A DNA stretch of 64,000 nucleotides from Mycolicibacterium sp. ND9-15 (GTDB lineage: Bacteria; Actinomycetota; Actinomycetes; Mycobacteriales; Mycobacteriaceae): the NCBI RefSeq assembly GCF_035918395.1, contig NZ_CP142362.1:3509501-3573500 (forward strand). The letters are read 5' to 3'. Both the position numbers and the translations under genes were made by a program. Of this stretch, positions 1 through 8,928 are shown one piece after another. Under the pieces are notes generated by a model. The model ran no database searches and was not told where the DNA came from. It worked only from the letters and a program-made list of their open reading frames with translations. How positions within the stretch are numbered: the stretch's first letter is position 1; each line of letters opens with the position of its first letter.

Positions 1-517
1 CGCGTCGATCGTCGCCGTCGGTGCGGACCGCGACTGCGCGGCCCTCGACATCGCCGCGGCCGCCTCGGTTCCCACCTATACCGTGCGGCTTCGCGACTAC
101 CCGGACCGGGAGGCGTGGGACGTCGCGATCACCGAAGCCACCGCTGCTTACGAGCCCGATCTGATCGTGTCCGCCGGATTCATGAAGATCCTTGGGCCAC
201 AGTTTCTTTCGCGGTTCACGGGACGGATCATCAACACGCACCCGGCGCTGCTGCCCGCATTCCCCGGCGCACACGCGGTACCCGATGCGCTCACCTACGG
301 AGTGAAGGTGACCGGCTGCAGCGTGCATCTGGTGGACGCCGGAACCGACACCGGACCGGTGCTGGCCCAGGAGGCCGTCCCGGTCCTCGACGACGACGAC
401 GAGGCGACGCTGCACGAGCGGATCAAGGTCGTCGAACGACGACTACTGGTGCAAGTACTGGCCGCCGTGGCTGTCCGCGGCGTGACCTGGACCGGACGAA
501 AGGCGACACTGGGATGA
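1..517 (+). CDS. purN: Phosphoribosylglycinamide formyltransferase PurN, 5' end outside the window
   Basis: PurN transfers a formyl group from 10-formyltetrahydrofolate to GAR, the third step of purine synthesis, in the cytosol. The reading frame is open from base 2, so the true start lies upstream. The visible part carries the substrate/folate segment [14 protein letters not shown] with its catalytic His, and the segment [19 protein letters not shown] with the conserved Asp. The stop TGA overlaps the purH ATG (ATGA at 514-517), so the two genes are translationally coupled. About 30 N-terminal residues, including most of the first beta strand, are missing. Confidence 0.95.
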   Translation, partial: ASIVAVGADRDCAALDIAAAASVPTYTVRLRDYPDREAWDVAITEATAAYEPDLIVSAGFMKILGPQFLSRFTGRIINTHPALLPAFPGAHAVPDALTYGVKVTGCSVHLVDAGTDTGPVLAQEAVPVLDDDDEATLHERIKVVERRLLVQVLAAVAVRGVTWTGRKATLG

Positions 518-2076
518 CCGAGGGCAAGCGGCCGATTCGGCGGGCGTTGATCAGCGTCTACGACAAGACCGGCCTGGCCGAGTTGGCGCGCGGGCTGCAC
601 GATGCCGGGGTCAGCATCGTGTCGACCGGCTCCACCGCGAAAAGCATTGCCGCCGAGGGGGTCCCGGTAACCCCGGTGGAAGAGGTCACCGGCTTTCCCG
701 AGGTGCTTGACGGGCGGGTCAAGACGCTGCACCCGCGTGTGCACGCCGGCCTGCTCGCCGATCAGCGTAAACCCGACCATGTTTCGGCGCTGGCCGAACT
801 CGGTGTCGAGGCGTTCGAGCTGGTCGTGGTCAACCTGTATCCGTTCAGCGAGACCGTCGACTCCGGCGCCGGCATCGACGAATGTGTCGAGCAGATCGAC
901 ATCGGCGGCCCCTCGATGGTTCGGGCCGCCGCAAAGAACCACCCCAGCGTCGCGGTGGTCGTCGACCCACTGGGCTATGACGGCGTGCTCGCCGCGGTGC
1001 ACGCGGGCGGTTTCACGCTCGACGAGCGGAAGAAGCTGGCGTCGTTGGCATTTCGTCATACGGCCGAATACGACGTGGCGGTCGCGTCGTGGATGGGTTC
1101 GGTGCTGGCACCGGAGCCCGGAAGCCCGCTGCCCAACTGGGTCGGTGCCACCTGGCGGCGCAGTGCCGTGCTGCGCTACGGCGAGAACCCGCACCAGCAA
1201 GCCGCGCTCTACCGCAACGACGCCGCGTGGCCGGGCTTGGCGCAGGCGGAGCAACTACACGGCAAGGAGATGTCCTACAACAACTACACCGACGCCGACG
1301 CCGCATGGCGGGCCGCGTTCGACCATTCCGAGACGTGTGTGGCGATCATCAAGCACGCCAACCCGTGTGGCATCGCGGTGTCGTCGGTGTCGGTGGCCGA
1401 CGCGCACCGCAAGGCCCACGAATGTGATCCGCTCTCGGCGTTCGGCGGCGTGATCGCGGCGAACACCACGGTGACCGTCGAGATGGCCGAGACCGTCGCC
1501 GACATCTTCACGGAAGTCATCATCGCCCCGGCCTACGAGCCGGGTGCGGTGGAGGTGCTCGCCCGCAAGAAGAACATCCGGGTCCTGGTGGCCTCCGAAC
1601 CACAACCTGGGGGCACCGAGTTCCGCCAGGTCAGCGGCGGGCTGCTGGTACAACAGCGCGACGAGTTCACCGCTGCCGGCGACGACCCCGTCAACTGGAC
1701 ACTGGCCACCGGCGAGCCCGCCGGCCCGGCCACCTTGGCGGACCTGAAGTTCGCGTGGCGGGTGTGCCGGGCGGTGAAATCGAACGCGATCGTCGTCGCG
1801 GCGGACGGCGCCACCGTCGGTGTCGGTATGGGCCAGGTGAACCGTGTCGACGCCGCCCGCCTCGCGGTGCAGCGGGCCGGGGACCGGGTGCGGGGCGCGG
1901 TCGCCGCCTCCGACGCGTTCTTCCCGTTCCCCGACGGGTTGGAAGTGCTGACGGAGGGCGGCGTCAAAGCGATCGTCCACCCGGGCGGTTCCGTCCGCGA
2001 CGACCAGGTCACCGAAGCGGCTGCCAGCGCGGGAATCTCGCTCTACCTCACCGGGGCGCGTCACTTCGCGCACTGA
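514..2076 (+). CDS. purH: Bifunctional AICAR transformylase / IMP cyclohydrolase PurH
   Basis: PurH carries out the last two steps of IMP synthesis: formylation of AICAR and closure of FAICAR. The 520-residue product fits the family. The N-terminal methylglyoxal-synthase-like cyclohydrolase domain (about 1-145) begins [13 protein letters not shown] and contains STGSTAK and [10 protein letters not shown]. The C-terminal transformylase domain contains the catalytic KHANPCG. The ATG at 514 is chosen because it overlaps the purN stop by four bases; the frame is open further upstream but that part has no PurH similarity. The gene forms an operon with purN. Confidence 0.96.
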   Translation: MTEGKRPIRRALISVYDKTGLAELARGLHDAGVSIVSTGSTAKSIAAEGVPVTPVEEVTGFPEVLDGRVKTLHPRVHAGLLADQRKPDHVSALAELGVEAFELVVVNLYPFSETVDSGAGIDECVEQIDIGGPSMVRAAAKNHPSVAVVVDPLGYDGVLAAVHAGGFTLDERKKLASLAFRHTAEYDVAVASWMGSVLAPEPGSPLPNWVGATWRRSAVLRYGENPHQQAALYRNDAAWPGLAQAEQLHGKEMSYNNYTDADAAWRAAFDHSETCVAIIKHANPCGIAVSSVSVADAHRKAHECDPLSAFGGVIAANTTVTVEMAETVADIFTEVIIAPAYEPGAVEVLARKKNIRVLVASEPQPGGTEFRQVSGGLLVQQRDEFTAAGDDPVNWTLATGEPAGPATLADLKFAWRVCRAVKSNAIVVAADGATVGVGMGQVNRVDAARLAVQRAGDRVRGAVAASDAFFPFPDGLEVLTEGGVKAIVHPGGSVRDDQVTEAAASAGISLYLTGARHFAH

Positions 2077-2093
2077 CATTGCCGCGCGAGTGA

Positions 2094-2115
2094 CCGCAAA
2101 ATGCCAACTTTGCGG
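2094..2115 (+). terminator. Hairpin after purH
   Basis: A perfect 7-bp inverted repeat, CCGCAAA and TTTGCGG with an 8-base loop, lies 18 bases after the purH stop. There is no T-run after it, so it may be an intrinsic mycobacterial-type terminator or an attenuator before the next gene. Confidence 0.35.
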
Positions 2116-2167
2116 CGGCGTGTCGCGTGCAGACGCGGTCGGTCGCGCAGAAGGTTAGCGTGGAGGG

Positions 2168-3550
2168 GTGACTCAACCCCAGGAACTACCCCGCACGGTC
2201 GGCGAGCTGAGGGCGTCCGGCCACCGCGAGCGCGGCGTCAAGCAGGAAATCCGGGAGAACTTGCTGGCCGCGCTATCCGAGGGCCGCAACCCGTGGCTGG
2301 GCATCTTCGGCTTCGACGACACCGTCATTCCGCAGCTGGAGCGCGCGTTGATCGCCGGCCACGACATCGTGCTGCTCGGCGAACGCGGTCAGGGCAAGAC
2401 TCGGCTGCTTCGTGCGCTGAGCGGCCTGCTGGACGAGTGGACGCCAGTGATCGCCGGCTCCGAGCTGGGCGAGCACCCGTTCAGCCCGATCACTCCCGAG
2501 TCGATTCGACGGGCGGCCGACTCGGGCGACGACCTGCCCGTCGCCTGGCGGCACCGCAGCGAGCGCTACACCGAGAAGCTGGCCACCCCGGACACCAGCG
2601 TCGCCGACCTGGTCGGCGACATCGACCCGATCAAGGTGGCCGAGGGCCGCAGCCTCGGCGACCCGGAGACCATCGCCTACGGCCTCATCCCGCGGGCGCA
2701 TCGCGGCATCGTCGCGATCAACGAGCTGCCCGACCTCGCCGAGCGCATCCAGGTGTCCATGCTCAACGTGATGGAGGAGCGCGACATCCAGGTGCGCGGC
2801 TACACGCTGCGGTTGCCGCTCGACGTTCTCGTCGTCGCCAGTGCCAACCCCGAGGACTACACGAATCGCGGCCGGATCATCACCCCGCTCAAGGACCGCT
2901 TCGGCGCCGAGATCCGCACGCACTACCCGCTGGAGCTCAAAGCGGAAGTCGGCGTCATCATGCAGGAGGCGCACCTGGCCGCCGAGGTGCCCGAGTACCT
3001 GGTGCAGGTGCTCGCCCGCTTCGCCCGCTATCTGCGTGAGTCCCGCTCGATCGACCAGCGTTCCGGGGTGTCGGCGCGGTTCGCGATCGCGGCCGCCGAA
3101 ACGGTCGCCGCGGCCGCGCGTCACCGATCGGCGGTTCTGGGCGAGCACGAGTCGGTGGCCCGGGTAATCGACTTGGCCTCCATCGTGGAAGTGCTGCGCG
3201 GCAAGCTCGAGTTCGAGTCCGGCGAAGAGGGCCGCGAGCAGGCGGTGCTCGAACACCTCCTGCGGCGGGCCACCGCCGACACCGCGCAGCGACTGCTCGG
3301 CGGTATCGACGTCGGCCCGCTGGTGGTCGCGATCGAGAACGGCTCCGCGGTCACCACGGGTGAGCGGGTGGCGGCGCGCGACGTGCTGGACGCGGTTCCC
3401 GAAGTGCCCGCGATCGCCGAGATTCAGAAGCGTCTCGACGCGAAAAGCGACGGGCAGCGTGCCGCCGCCGTGGAGCTGGCGCTCGAAGCGCTGTATCTGG
3501 CCAAGCGGATCGACAAGGTGTCGGGCGAAGGCGAAACCACATATGGCTGA
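2168..3550 (+). CDS. MoxR/magnesium-chelatase ChlI-like AAA+ ATPase
   Basis: This is a 460-residue AAA+ ATPase matching the Rv0958-type gene annotated as a magnesium chelatase subunit. Walker A is GERGQGKT at residues 71-78; a Walker B-like segment VAINELPDL and the sensor segment VVASANPEDY follow, and the C-terminal third is helical. The GTG start has a GGAGG-type site just before it (tggaggggtg). The VWA-domain protein follows with a two-base gap; MoxR-VWA pairs usually act as a chaperone-like remodelling complex. Mycobacteria make no chlorophyll and no cobaltochelatase genes are nearby, so metal chelation is unproven and a MoxR-like role is the better guess. Confidence 0.85.
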   Translation: MTQPQELPRTVGELRASGHRERGVKQEIRENLLAALSEGRNPWLGIFGFDDTVIPQLERALIAGHDIVLLGERGQGKTRLLRALSGLLDEWTPVIAGSELGEHPFSPITPESIRRAADSGDDLPVAWRHRSERYTEKLATPDTSVADLVGDIDPIKVAEGRSLGDPETIAYGLIPRAHRGIVAINELPDLAERIQVSMLNVMEERDIQVRGYTLRLPLDVLVVASANPEDYTNRGRIITPLKDRFGAEIRTHYPLELKAEVGVIMQEAHLAAEVPEYLVQVLARFARYLRESRSIDQRSGVSARFAIAAAETVAAAARHRSAVLGEHESVARVIDLASIVEVLRGKLEFESGEEGREQAVLEHLLRRATADTAQRLLGGIDVGPLVVAIENGSAVTTGERVAARDVLDAVPEVPAIAEIQKRLDAKSDGQRAAAVELALEALYLAKRIDKVSGEGETTYG

Positions 3551-3552
3551 CC

Positions 3553-5529
3553 ATGAGTAAGCACACGTCGCGGTACTCGCGATACACCGGCGGGCCCGAC
3601 CCGCTGGCACCGCCGATCGACCTGCGCGAGGCGCTCGAGCAGATCGGTCAGGACGTGATGGAGGGCAGCTCGCCGAGGCGCGCACTGTCCGAAATGTTGC
3701 GGCGCGGCACCAAGAACATGCGCGGCGCCGACAAGCTCGCCGCCGAAGCCAACCGTCGTCGCCGAGAGCTCCTGCAGCGCAACAACCTCGACGGCACGCT
3801 GGCCGAGATCAAGAAGCTCCTCGACGAGGCGGTACTGGCCGAGCGCAAGGAGCTGGCCCGTGCGCTCGACGACGACGCCAGATTCAACGAGATGCGCATC
3901 GAGTCGCTGCCGCCGTCGCCGGCCAAAGCCGTGCAGGAGCTGTCCGACTACGACTGGCGCAGCCCGCAGGCGCGCGAAAAGTACGACCAGATCAAGGACC
4001 TGCTCGGCCGCGAAATGCTCGATCAGCGGTTCGCGGGCATGAAGGAGGCGCTGCAGAACGCCACCGACGAGGACCGGCAGCGTGTCAACGAGATGCTCGA
4101 CGATCTCAACGAGCTGCTGGACAAGCACGCCCAGGGCAAGGACACGCCGCAGGACTTTCAGGACTTCATGAACAAGCACGGCGAGTTCTTCCCGGAGAAC
4201 CCGCGCAACGTCGACGAGTTGCTGGACTCGCTGGCCCAGCGAGCGGCCGCCGCCCAGCGGTTCCGCAACAGCCTGAGCGCCGACCAGCGGGCCGAACTGG
4301 ATGCGCTGGCGCAGCAGGCGTTTGGGTCGCCGTCGTTGATGAACGCGCTGAACCGGCTGGACGCTCATCTGCAGGCGGCGCGGCCGGGGGAGGACTGGAC
4401 CGGGTCGTCGAAGTTCTCCGGCGACAACCCGCTGGGCATGGGCGAGGGCGCGCAAGCGATGGCCGACATCGCCGAACTCGAGCAGTTGGCCGAAGCCCTT
4501 TCGCAAAGCTATGCAGGCGCCACGATGGAGGACGTCGACCTCGAAATGCTGGCCCGTCAACTCGGCGACGAGGCGGCCGTTGACGCGCGCACACTCACCG
4601 AACTGGAACGGGCACTGATGGATCAGGGCTTCCTGGACCGTGGTTCGGACGGACAGTGGCGGCTGTCGCCCAAGGCGATGCGCCAGTTGGGCCAGACTGC
4701 GTTACGCGATGTGGCACAACAACTCTCGGGCAGGCACGGTGAGCGCGACACCCGTCGTGCCGGCGCGGCAGGTGAACTGACGGGAGCGACGCGGCCCTGG
4801 GCGTTCGGTGACACCGAGCCGTGGAACGTCACCCGCACGCTCACCAACGCGGTGCTGCGACAGGCCGGAACCGGGGCGGCCGAACGCCCGATTCGCATCA
4901 CGGTCGACGACGTCGAAATCTCCGAGACCGAGACGCGCACCCAGGCGGCCGTGGCCTTGCTGGTCGACACCTCGTTCTCGATGGTGATGGAGAACCGGTG
5001 GTTGCCGATGAAGCGTACGGCGCTGGCGCTCAGCCACCTCATCGGCACCCGGTTCCGGTCTGATGCGTTGCAGATCATCGCGTTCGGCCGCTACGCCCGC
5101 ACCGTGACGCCGGCCGAACTCACCGGGCTGGAGGGCGTCTACGAGCAGGGCACCAACCTGCACCACGCGCTGGCGTTGGCTGGGCGGCATCTGCGCCGTC
5201 ACCCCACTGCCCAGCCGGTGGTCCTCGTCGTCACCGACGGCGAACCGACGGCGCACCTGGAGAGCCAGCCAGGAGACGATCGCCGCTCTGCCGTGTTCTT
5301 TGACTACCCGCCTCATCCGCGGACCATCGCCCACACGGTCAAGGGCTTCGACGAGGTCGCCGCGCTCGGGGCGCAGGTGACGATCTTCCGGTTGGGCAAC
5401 GATCCGGGGTTGGCGCGGTTCATCGACCAGGTGGCGCGCCGGGTCGAAGGACGGGTGGTGGTACCAGATCTCGACGGGTTGGGAGCCGCGGTGGTCGGCG
5501 ACTACCTGCGCTCGCGGCGGAGACGTTAG
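3553..5529 (+). CDS. VWA-domain protein, partner of the preceding ATPase
   Basis: The 658-residue protein matches the Rv0959 type. The N-terminal two thirds are charged, helical and probably coiled coil. The C-terminal von Willebrand A domain starts near residue 465 (AAVALLVDTSFSMV) and shows the metal-site motif DxSxS at D472, S474 and S476, with a later VTDGEPT segment that supplies another metal ligand. The start lies two bases after the ATPase stop, so the genes form one unit. There is no signal peptide or membrane segment. The substrate is unknown; by analogy with other MoxR-VWA pairs it may recognise the target and deliver it to the ATPase. Confidence 0.85.
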   Translation: MSKHTSRYSRYTGGPDPLAPPIDLREALEQIGQDVMEGSSPRRALSEMLRRGTKNMRGADKLAAEANRRRRELLQRNNLDGTLAEIKKLLDEAVLAERKELARALDDDARFNEMRIESLPPSPAKAVQELSDYDWRSPQAREKYDQIKDLLGREMLDQRFAGMKEALQNATDEDRQRVNEMLDDLNELLDKHAQGKDTPQDFQDFMNKHGEFFPENPRNVDELLDSLAQRAAAAQRFRNSLSADQRAELDALAQQAFGSPSLMNALNRLDAHLQAARPGEDWTGSSKFSGDNPLGMGEGAQAMADIAELEQLAEALSQSYAGATMEDVDLEMLARQLGDEAAVDARTLTELERALMDQGFLDRGSDGQWRLSPKAMRQLGQTALRDVAQQLSGRHGERDTRRAGAAGELTGATRPWAFGDTEPWNVTRTLTNAVLRQAGTGAAERPIRITVDDVEISETETRTQAAVALLVDTSFSMVMENRWLPMKRTALALSHLIGTRFRSDALQIIAFGRYARTVTPAELTGLEGVYEQGTNLHHALALAGRHLRRHPTAQPVVLVVTDGEPTAHLESQPGDDRRSAVFFDYPPHPRTIAHTVKGFDEVAALGAQVTIFRLGNDPGLARFIDQVARRVEGRVVVPDLDGLGAAVVGDYLRSRRRR

Positions 5530-5550
5530 ACAGGCTCGGCCTGCGTGCCG

Positions 5551-6132
5551 TTAGGCGGCCTTGCGCTTCTTGCGCTTGACGCCGACGCTTCCCCACAGCG
5601 CGAAGCCACGGATGCACACACACGGCGCGCCGGGCGAACCCTCACCGTCGACGGAGTGCTCGAATGCGCCCATCACGCCGACGCCGCGCAGGTCGACGTT
5701 GACCTCCGGTGGCACCAGAATGGTCTGGCCGCCGAAGACCGAGTACGCGTGAATCTCGACTTCTGGTGACGTGAAGTCGGCGTACCGCAAATCGATGACA
5801 CCGCCGCCGAAGAAGGCGATCGTGGTCAGCCGCCGGGGTACATTCCACCGGCCGCGGCGTTCGAAGCCGCTCATGATCGCCAACAGCATCGTCGACGGTG
5901 CGGGTCGGCACGGGCCACCGCTGCGTCCCCGGGTGATCGCGCCGGGCAGATCGGCCGAGAGCCGGTCGAGCTCCTCGTAGGTTTGTGCGGCGTATGCTCG
6001 CGTCAGCCGGGCCTCATACTCGTTGAGTTGAAGTTGGCCATGGGCGGCGGCGTCGGTGAGCAGCTGCGCCACCTGAATCCGATCGGTGTCAGCAGCACGC
6101 ATCGAACCGTTACGCGGCGCCGGGTTACTCAT
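5551..6132 (-). CDS. DUF1707 (SHOCT-like) domain protein with cell-wall-sensing-like C-terminus
   Basis: A 193-residue protein. Residues about 14-60 (MRAADTDRIQVAQLLTDAA through YAAQTYEELDRLSADLPG) form a DUF1707 domain, a short helical domain common in actinobacteria. The rest (FFGGGVIDLRYADF, VEIHAYSVFGGQTILVPP) resembles the DUF2154/LiaF-like beta-helix part found in envelope-stress proteins, and the tail ends in a Lys/Arg cluster. The ATG at 6132 (MSNPAPRN) is preferred over the in-frame codon at 6168 because it lies directly before the domain. It converges on the VWA gene with a 21-base gap. Its function is unknown. Confidence 0.75.
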   Translation of the reverse strand: MSNPAPRNGSMRAADTDRIQVAQLLTDAAAHGQLQLNEYEARLTRAYAAQTYEELDRLSADLPGAITRGRSGGPCRPAPSTMLLAIMSGFERRGRWNVPRRLTTIAFFGGGVIDLRYADFTSPEVEIHAYSVFGGQTILVPPEVNVDLRGVGVMGAFEHSVDGEGSPGAPCVCIRGFALWGSVGVKRKKRKAA

Positions 6133-6227
6133 CGAGTACGAGCCTACGACGAACGCTGGCACACGCAACAGCGTTGGCCAAACTGTGCTCTCATCGATGT
6201 CGGCGAAGCCGATAGACAGTCAAACTA

Positions 6228-6986
6228 TTACTCGGTGGCCAGGTAGTCGGCGAAGCCCACGGTGCCGGCCGGATTCTGGGGCACCAGGTTGGCCCCCGAG
6301 CGGTACCCGGCACCGATGCGGCCGGGCACCGGGAACGCCACCACCGGGCGGCGGCTGTCGTGAGCCGCCAGGTAGATGCGCGCCAGCTCGGCGTGCGTGT
6401 GCACTTCGGGTCCGCCGATGTCCGGAGCGCGACCGGCCGGTTCGGCATCGACAAGTTCCACCAGCCGGGACGCGACGTCGTGGGTGTCGATCGGCTGGAA
6501 CTTCACGCCGCGCATCGCCCACAGCGCCGGAGAGAACCGCTGGACCGCGAAGATACGCTCGATCAGGTCGTGAAACTGGGTCGCCCGTAGCACCGTGTGG
6601 GCAACACCGGAGTCCGCAAGCGCCTGTTCGACGCGCAGCTTGGTCCGGTAGTAAGGCAGCGGGATGTCGTCGATGCCGACGATCGACACGTGCACGACGT
6701 GGCCGACACCGGCCCGGCGCACCGCCGCCGCGAGGTTCTGCATGGACGTGACGTCCTTGTCTCCGACGAACTGGGTGGCGCAGTTGATGACGGCGTCGAC
6801 GCCCTCGAGTGCCGCGTCGACGCCGGCGCCGGTGAGCAGGTCACCCCTGGCCCAGTTCACACCGGTATACCCGACACGGCTCTTACGGCTCAGCGCACGG
6901 ACCCGATGGCCCGCCCCGACCGCTTCCGGAACAACGCGGTGACCGAGCGTGCCGGTCGCTCCGGTGACGAGAACCGAGTGTGTCAT
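6228..6986 (-). CDS. NAD(P)-binding NmrA/atypical SDR family protein
   Basis: The 252-residue protein starts with the Rossmann motif VTGATGTLGHRV and lacks the classical YxxxK catalytic pair in its usual context, as expected for the NmrA/NAD(P)H-binding branch. The middle (VGHVVHVSIVGIDDIPLPYYRTKLRVEQAL) is typical of this group. Its ATG directly follows the stop of the enoyl-CoA hydratase gene, so it is probably the last gene of the minus-strand acyl-CoA degradation operon. The substrate is unknown; it could be a redox sensor or a reductase acting on a product of that operon. Confidence 0.75.
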   Translation of the reverse strand: MTHSVLVTGATGTLGHRVVPEAVGAGHRVRALSRKSRVGYTGVNWARGDLLTGAGVDAALEGVDAVINCATQFVGDKDVTSMQNLAAAVRRAGVGHVVHVSIVGIDDIPLPYYRTKLRVEQALADSGVAHTVLRATQFHDLIERIFAVQRFSPALWAMRGVKFQPIDTHDVASRLVELVDAEPAGRAPDIGGPEVHTHAELARIYLAAHDSRRPVVAFPVPGRIGAGYRSGANLVPQNPAGTVGFADYLATE

Positions 6987-7754
6987 CTATTGCATCCATC
7001 GGGGCGGACGCTTCTCGAGAAAAGCAAGCATGCCTTCACGAGCCTCCTCGGAGACGAACAACTCGGCCGAGTGCGTGGTGAGCGTCTCGGCATGACGGTC
7101 GAAGGTCTCCAGAATAGGCGCTGTGGTCAAGGACTTCGACGCCGCGAGTCCCTGTGGTGACGCCTTGCCGATCGCGGTGGCCAGCGCTGCCACCGTGGCG
7201 TCGACGTCGTCGGCGGCGACGGTGACCAGGCCGATGTCGGCGGCCTCTGCCGCCCCGAACTTCTCCCCGGTCACGAAGTACCGACCGGCGGCGCGGGCCG
7301 TCATCTTCGGCAGCAGGGTCAGCGAGATGATCGACGGCGCAACGCCGATGCGGGCCTCGGTCAACGCAAATGTGCTCTGCGGGCCGGCCACCACGATGTC
7401 GCAGGCGCCAACCAGGCCGAGGCCGCCGGCGCGAACGTGCCCGTCGACCGCACCGACAACGGGGACCGGCAACTCCAGAATGCGGCGCAGCAGCCGGGTC
7501 ATCTCGCGGGCGCGGTCGACGGCCAGCTCACTCGGGTCACGTCCCGCAGCTTCAGCGAGATCGGCTCCCGCGCAGAAGGTTCCACCCGTATGGCCGAGCA
7601 CGACGACCCGCACGCCGGGATCGGCGACTGCGTCGGTGAATCGGTGGTGCAGCTGTTCGACGAGCGCGGTCGACAACGCGTTGCGGTTGTCTGGTGAGTC
7701 GAGGGTGAGTCGGGCGACCGCCCCGTCCACCGCGTAACCGACGAGTGCGCTCAT
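6987..7754 (-). CDS. echA7: Enoyl-CoA hydratase/isomerase family protein (EchA7-like)
   Basis: A 255-residue crotonase-fold protein. It shows the first oxyanion-hole segment (GGTFCAGADLAEAAGRD) and the second (GHVRAGGLGLVGACDIVVA). The position where mitochondrial hydratase has its first catalytic Glu reads VGACD, so hydration of a simple 2-enoyl-CoA is not certain; a hydratase for a carboxylated, branched substrate is possible. Synteny points to Rv0971c. It is followed by the acyl-CoA dehydrogenase gene upstream in the operon with a 13-base gap. In an Atu/Liu-type pathway it would hydrate the glutaconyl-CoA-type product of the carboxylase. Confidence 0.85.
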   Translation of the reverse strand: MSALVGYAVDGAVARLTLDSPDNRNALSTALVEQLHHRFTDAVADPGVRVVVLGHTGGTFCAGADLAEAAGRDPSELAVDRAREMTRLLRRILELPVPVVGAVDGHVRAGGLGLVGACDIVVAGPQSTFALTEARIGVAPSIISLTLLPKMTARAAGRYFVTGEKFGAAEAADIGLVTVAADDVDATVAALATAIGKASPQGLAASKSLTTAPILETFDRHAETLTTHSAELFVSEEAREGMLAFLEKRPPRWMQ

Positions 7755-7767
7755 CAGTACGACTCCA

Positions 7768-8928
7768 TCAGTACGAGCGAGGCAGTCCGAGCGAGGTCTG
7801 CGCGACGAAGTTGAGGATCATCTCCCGGCTGACCGGTGCGATCCGGGCGAGCTTCGACGCGGTCACCGCGGCGGCGATACCGTACTCCTTCGTCAACCCG
7901 TTGCCGCCCAACGACTGCACGGCCTGGTCGACGGCGCGCACCGATGCCTCACCGGCGGCATACTTGGCCATGTTCGCCGCCTCGGCGGCGCCGACGTCGT
8001 CTCCGGCGTCGTAGAGCGACGCCGCCTTCTGCAACATCAACTTCGCCAGTTCGATCTCGATGTGGTTCTGCGCCAACGGATGCGACAGCCCCTGGTGCGA
8101 ACCGATCGGCGTCTTCCACACCTGGCGGGTCTTGACGTAGTCGACGGCCTTGTCGATCGCGAAGCGGCCCATGCCGACCGCACTGGCGGCGCCCATGATG
8201 CGCTCGGGGTTCAGGCCGGCGAACAGCTGCGCGATCGCGGCGTCCTCGGAGCCGACCAGTGCGTCGGCGGGCAGTCGGACTTCGTCGAGGAAGAGCTGAA
8301 ACTGGTTCTCCGGGCTGACGATCTCCATGTCGATCTTGGTCGCGCTCAAGCCCTTTGCGTCGGTCGGCACGATGAACAGCGCGGGCTTGAGGTTGCCCGT
8401 TCTGTGATCCTCTGTGCGTCCGACGACCAGCACCGCCTGCGCCTGGTCGACACCGGAGATGAACACCTTCTGCCCGGACAGGATCCAGTCGGCGCTGTCG
8501 CGGCGCGCGGTGGTGGTGATGCGGTGGCTGTTTGAGCCCGCATCGGGTTCGGTGATCGCGAACGCCATCGTGATCGAGCCGTCGGCGATGCCGGGCAGCC
8601 AGCGCCTCTTCTGGTCCTCGGTGCCGAACTTGGCGATGATCGTGCCGTTGATCGCGGGGGAGACCACCATCAGCAGCAGCGGACACGCCGCGGCCGACAT
8701 CTCCTCCATGACGATCGACAGCTCGTACATGCCCGCGCCGCCGCCACCGTACTCCTCGGGCAGGTTGACCCCGATGAAGCCGAGTTTGCCCGCCTCCTGC
8801 CACAACTCGTCGGTGTGCTGATCGGTGCGGGCCTTCTCCAGGTAGTAGTCCTGGCCGTAGTTGGCGGCCATCGCGGCGACCGCCTCGCGCAACGCCTGCT
8901 GCTCTTCGGTCTCGACGAAACTGCTCAC
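7768..8928 (-). CDS. fadE12: Acyl-CoA dehydrogenase (FadE12-like)
   Basis: A 386-residue FAD-dependent acyl-CoA dehydrogenase that introduces the 2,3 double bond. Family signatures include the flavin/acyl segment AFAITEPDAGSNSHRITTTA, the C-terminal helical domain and the segment VQSLGGNGLTKEYGI. The GTG at 8928 is chosen because it overlaps the carboxylase stop (GTGA at 8925-8928); upstream in-frame codons only extend into unrelated sequence. It lies in the middle of the operon and is one of two dehydrogenases there, which suggests two oxidation steps or two substrate sizes. Confidence 0.9.
   Translation of the reverse strand: MSSFVETEEQQALREAVAAMAANYGQDYYLEKARTDQHTDELWQEAGKLGFIGVNLPEEYGGGGAGMYELSIVMEEMSAAACPLLLMVVSPAINGTIIAKFGTEDQKRRWLPGIADGSITMAFAITEPDAGSNSHRITTTARRDSADWILSGQKVFISGVDQAQAVLVVGRTEDHRTGNLKPALFIVPTDAKGLSATKIDMEIVSPENQFQLFLDEVRLPADALVGSEDAAIAQLFAGLNPERIMGAASAVGMGRFAIDKAVDYVKTRQVWKTPIGSHQGLSHPLAQNHIEIELAKLMLQKAASLYDAGDDVGAAEAANMAKYAAGEASVRAVDQAVQSLGGNGLTKEYGIAAAVTASKLARIAPVSREMILNFVAQTSLGLPRSY

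Noticed and set aside
2168..5529. Calling the ATPase-VWA pair a magnesium chelatase
   Set aside because: No porphyrin-metal chelatase large subunit is near, and MoxR-VWA pairs of this type are usually chaperone-like.
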